A stretch of DNA of 16,900 nucleotides from QHWT01 sp046726015. GTDB taxonomy: Bacteria > Acidobacteriota > Vicinamibacteria > Vicinamibacterales > 2-12-FULL-66-21. Shown one piece after another: positions 14,721-16,900 of the stretch. Positions within the stretch are counted from its first letter, which is position 1. The number at the start of each line of letters is the position of its first letter. The notes under the pieces are model-generated. The model was not told the DNA's origin, ran no database searches, and saw only the letters and a list, made by a program, of their open reading frames with translations. The stretch lies in assembly GCA_046726015.1 (NCBI GenBank), contig JBKOZS010000317.1, positions 1-16,900 on the forward strand. Direction: 5' to 3'. Both the position numbers and the translations under genes were made by a program.

Positions 14721-14748
14721 CGCAGGCTGGCGAAAGAAGCCGCCTGCG
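14721..14748 (+). terminator. Hairpin after the second BACON gene
   Basis: CGCAGGC (14721-14727) pairs with GCCTGCG (14742-14748), and an inner GGC/GCC pair continues the stem past one bulged T, leaving a 7-nt loop. It begins 3 nt after the stop codon. No T-run follows, so termination may be weak or Rho-assisted. Confidence 0.5.
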
Positions 14749-14751
14749 GGT

Positions 14752-14806
14752 CAATGCCCAATGCCCAACTTTCATGGTATTGGCATTTGGCATTCGTCAT
14801 TCGTAA
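14752..14806. repeat. AATGCCCA / TTGGCATT intergenic repeat
   Basis: Two tandem AATGCCCA units (14753-14768) face an inverted TTGGCATTTGGCATT (14780-14794), followed by CGTCATTCGTAATTG. This is the kind of short AATGCCAA/AATTACGAATT repeat found between genes in acidobacterial and some other genomes. Imperfect pairing could give a stem between the two convergent genes. Confidence 0.5.
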
Positions 14807-14813
14807 TTGACAC

Positions 14814-14841
14814 GGCGCCCTCAGCGCTCGCTCGGGGCGCC
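14814..14841 (-). terminator. Hairpin after the response regulator gene
   Basis: GGCGCCC (14814-14820) and GGGCGCC (14835-14841) form a perfect 7-bp stem with a 14-nt loop, 7 nt beyond the stop of the minus-strand response regulator gene. There is no clear T-tract, so this is a moderate call. Confidence 0.4.
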
Positions 14842-14848
14842 GCGCTCT

Positions 14849-15244
14849 CTAGACTGCCGAGCGGCACGGACGCCCGAGCACGCGCTCGAGTTCGGCGACC
14901 AGGTGCGACGGAATGCACGGCTTCAGCAGGATCGCCTGCATTTTCACATCCGCCGCGCGCGACCGGATCTGCGGCGTCCAGTGCGCGGTCAGGCCAATCA
15001 CCGGCACGTGACGCGTCCGCACGTCCGCGCGGAGCGCCGCGGCAAACTCGAACCCGCTCATGCCGGGCAGCGTGATGTCCGTGACGATGACGTCGGGCGG
15101 GTTGCGGAGCGCAATCGGCAAGGCGCGCGTCGCATCGGGCACCCCGGTCGGGTTGAACCCGGCGCTCGCGAGGAACTCCATGTAGCCCGTGAGCGTGTTC
15201 CCGTCATCTTCGACGACGAGGATGGGTGTCGGGACGGCGGCCAT
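14849..15244 (-). CDS. Single-domain response regulator (CheY-like receiver)
   Basis: The protein has 131 residues from the ATG at 15244. An AGGGA lies about 12 nt upstream, and the receiver fold starts immediately (PTPILVVEDD), so the longer open frame reaching 15415 is not needed. The acidic pair is at Glu12/Asp13/Asp14, the phospho-acceptor is Asp56 in VIVTDITLPGMSG, the switch Thr is Thr86 in VIGLTAHW, and the conserved Lys is Lys108 in LLKPC. There is no output domain, so it works as a phosphorelay or protein-binding partner, like CheY or DivK types. No histidine kinase is encoded nearby, so its partner is unknown. It is convergent with the second BACON gene and divergent from sppA. Confidence 0.9.
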   Translation of the reverse strand: MAAVPTPILVVEDDGNTLTGYMEFLASAGFNPTGVPDATRALPIALRNPPDVIVTDITLPGMSGFEFAAALRADVRTRHVPVIGLTAHWTPQIRSRAADVKMQAILLKPCIPSHLVAELERVLGRPCRSAV

Positions 15245-15375
15245 TGGTCGCAGGGTCCCTGAGCAAGCGGGACGCCATATCGGTTTTGCGGAGGAAACGG
15301 CGCGATTTTTCGTGTTGCCCCGGGCAGAGTGATTACATCTCCGACACACGATTGCAAGATTGTAGGTGCGACGGA

Positions 15376-15415
15376 GTGCCGGGACCTCGCGGTCTCGGAC
15401 CTCGCGCCTCGGCAC
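15376..15415. repeat. GGACCTCGCG repeat within a GTGCCG/CGGCAC palindrome upstream of sppA
   Basis: GTGCCG (15376-15381) and CGGCAC (15410-15415) enclose two near-copies of GGACCTCGCG spaced 15 nt apart. The core resembles the GGACCTCG tandem repeat in the PSCyt1 gene. The 214-bp gap 15245-15458 between the divergent response regulator and sppA otherwise shows no promoter that I can support. Confidence 0.5.
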
Positions 15416-15458
15416 CGATCTACACTAGTAGGTCAACTTCTTTCGGAAAGGCACAGCT

Positions 15459-16900
15459 GTGGCTCTCAGGCGCGGCGTCTGGCTCGTCATCCTGCTCCTC
15501 GTCCTGGCCGTCTTCGCATCGGCGGCCGGCCTGCTCCTTCTATATACGGCGGTCGGTCGCGAGCCGCAGGTGGCAAGCCACTCGACGCTCATCCTCCCGC
15601 TCAACGGCAACCTCGAGGAAATGGAACCGGGCGGCGTGGTCGGCCAGTTCTTCGAGACCGCACCGACCGTCAGGTCCATCGTTGAGACACTGCGCAAGGC
15701 AAAGGTCGACAGCCGCATCTCCAGCGTGATCATCAAGCCGACCGGAGCGGCCGCGCTCTGGGGGAAGGTGCAGGAAGTACGCGATGCCATCACCGACTTC
15801 CGGCGGTCGGGGAAGCCGATCATTGCGTACATGGATTACGGCGGCGAGCAGGAGTACTATCTCGCCACCGCGTGCGACAAGGTATTTCTCATGCCGGCCG
15901 CGTCGCTCGATTTGACCGGCATGGCCAACTACGAGCTGTTTCTCCGCGGGACGCTCGACAAGATTGGCGCGTATCCCGATGCGCTGCACATTGGCGAGTA
16001 CAAGACCGCCTCGAACACGTTTACCGAGCACTCCTTTACGCCCGCGCATCGCGAGATGGCGGAGTCGCTGAACAGCGACCTGTATCAACAACTCGTGCGG
16101 GGGATTGCAGACGGCCGTCACAAGAGCGAGGCCGCCGTGAAGTCGCTGATCGACCACGGTCCGTTCCTGCCGGAAGATGCGCTGCGGGCGGGGCTCATTG
16201 ACGACCTCGCTTACGAGGACGAACTCGACGACAAGATCAAGCTCGCACCGGGCACGCCGCGGTATGTCGAGCTCAGTGATTACCGGCAGGTTGCGGCGTC
16301 GAGCGTCGGGCTCGGGCGCGGGCCTCGCATTGCCGTCATCTACGCGGCGGGAATCATTGCGTCGGGCAAGAGCAGCTACGACTCCCCGCAAAGCGGCGTC
16401 GTCGGTTCCGACACCATCATTGAGTACTTGCGCAAGGCGCGCGCGGACAGCGCGATCAAAGCCATCGTGTTGCGCGTCAACAGCCCCGGGGGATCCGCGA
16501 TCGCCTCGGACGTGATCTGGCGCGAGATGATGCTCACCAAGGCCCAGAAGCCGGTGATCGCATCGATGTCGGACGTCGCTGCTTCCGGCGGGTATTACAT
16601 CGCCATGCCCGCGCACGCGATCGTGGCCGAACCGTCCACGTTGACGGGCTCCATTGGCGTCGTTCTCACGAAGTTCGTGATCGACGGCACGTTGAAGAAG
16701 CTCGGGATGAACCTGGAAGGAGTCTCGCAGGGCAAGTACGCAGGGATGTATTCGCCCGTGCGCCCGTTCACACCCGAAGAGCGCGCGCGTGTGACGGAGA
16801 ACATGCAGGCAACCTACGACACATTCGTCGAGAAGGCAGCGCAGGGACGGAACACCACGCCGGAGCGGATCGACGATATCGCGCAGGGCCGTGTATGGAC
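15459..16900 (+). CDS. sppA: Signal peptide peptidase SppA, 67 kDa double-domain type, 3' end cut by window
   Basis: The gene starts at GTG 15459, with GGAAAGG 7 nt upstream, and is open to the window edge: 480 residues visible, with about 100-130 expected to be missing. Residues 6-31 (VWLVILLLVLAVFASAAGLLLLYTAV) form an N-terminal membrane anchor. The first SppA domain carries the general-base Lys182 in HIGEYKTASNTFTE. The second carries the nucleophile Ser376 in SDVAASGGYYIAMPA, followed by STLTGSIGV. The spacing of about 194 residues matches the long E. coli-type enzyme, in which Lys and Ser lie in different halves of one chain. SppA is a membrane-bound serine protease that degrades cleaved signal peptides and other membrane peptides. 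With so many exported proteins encoded nearby, a housekeeping role in secretion is likely. It does not appear to share an operon with the other genes. Confidence 0.95.
   Translation, partial: MALRRGVWLVILLLVLAVFASAAGLLLLYTAVGREPQVASHSTLILPLNGNLEEMEPGGVVGQFFETAPTVRSIVETLRKAKVDSRISSVIIKPTGAAALWGKVQEVRDAITDFRRSGKPIIAYMDYGGEQEYYLATACDKVFLMPAASLDLTGMANYELFLRGTLDKIGAYPDALHIGEYKTASNTFTEHSFTPAHREMAESLNSDLYQQLVRGIADGRHKSEAAVKSLIDHGPFLPEDALRAGLIDDLAYEDELDDKIKLAPGTPRYVELSDYRQVAASSVGLGRGPRIAVIYAAGIIASGKSSYDSPQSGVVGSDTIIEYLRKARADSAIKAIVLRVNSPGGSAIASDVIWREMMLTKAQKPVIASMSDVAASGGYYIAMPAHAIVAEPSTLTGSIGVVLTKFVIDGTLKKLGMNLEGVSQGKYAGMYSPVRPFTPEERARVTENMQATYDTFVEKAAQGRNTTPERIDDIAQGRVW

Noticed and set aside
15245..15415. 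Upstream extension of the response regulator frame
   Set aside because: The receiver fold starts right after the ATG at 15244; the extension is Arg-rich and overlaps the intergenic repeat.
15540..16616. Long minus-strand open frame (358 codons) opposite sppA
   Set aside because: It lies wholly inside a clear SppA reading frame with both catalytic residues, its translation is Arg/Gly/Val-rich without a recognisable domain, and it is the usual antisense shadow in GC-rich DNA.

Overview
The window is about 16.9 kb of GC-rich DNA. It most likely comes from an acidobacterium of the Vicinamibacteria type or a close relative. This is inferred from the gene mix: Tat-exported enzymes, a PSD1/DUF1501 pair, a cytochrome c-PQQ fusion dehydrogenase, many-repeat BACON lipoproteins, and intergenic repeats of the GGACCTCG, AATGCCA and GGGTCT/AGACCC kinds. 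No rRNA, tRNA, CRISPR array, transposase or phage gene was seen.

Layout. (1) 1-1922, minus strand: an operon of a Tat-exported SelA-like PLP enzyme followed by a Tat-exported TIM-barrel sugar isomerase/epimerase, cut by the window start. (2) 1976-4294, plus strand, divergent from it: an exported diheme cytochrome c-PQQ dehydrogenase. (3) 4309-5551: an ECF sigma factor translationally coupled to a small two-span membrane protein, probably its anti-sigma. Each side carries a copy of the same roughly 114-bp inverted-repeat element. (4) 5588-10814, minus strand: an operon of an exported RidA-like protein, a very large PSCyt1-DUF1549-DUF1553 cytochrome c protein, and a Tat-exported DUF1501 protein. 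(5) 10987-14717, plus strand: two tandem paralogous lipoproteins with six and seven BACON domains. (6) 14849-15244, minus strand: a single-domain response regulator. (7) 15459 to the window end, plus strand: a double-domain signal peptide peptidase SppA, cut by the window end.

How the parts may work together. Almost every enzyme here carries an export signal, so the region looks like an extracytoplasmic catabolic and surface-binding locus. It would combine glycan or protein binding (BACON lipoproteins), oxidation feeding electrons to c-type cytochromes (PQQ dehydrogenase, PSCyt proteins), and periplasmic sugar or amino-sugar chemistry (SelA-like enzyme, isomerase, RidA). The operons of regions 1 and 4 share an almost identical promoter block: a sigma70-like promoter followed by CTCGCCGCAGAA on the minus strand. 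This suggests the PLP enzyme and the RidA protein are co-regulated, which would make sense because RidA proteins hydrolyse the enamine/imine intermediates released by PLP enzymes.

The most interesting points are the exported PLP-enzyme/RidA pairing with its shared promoter block, the repeat pair bracketing the sigma/anti-sigma cassette, the uneven divergence and internal repeat duplication of the BACON paralogs, and a double hairpin in the ridA leader.
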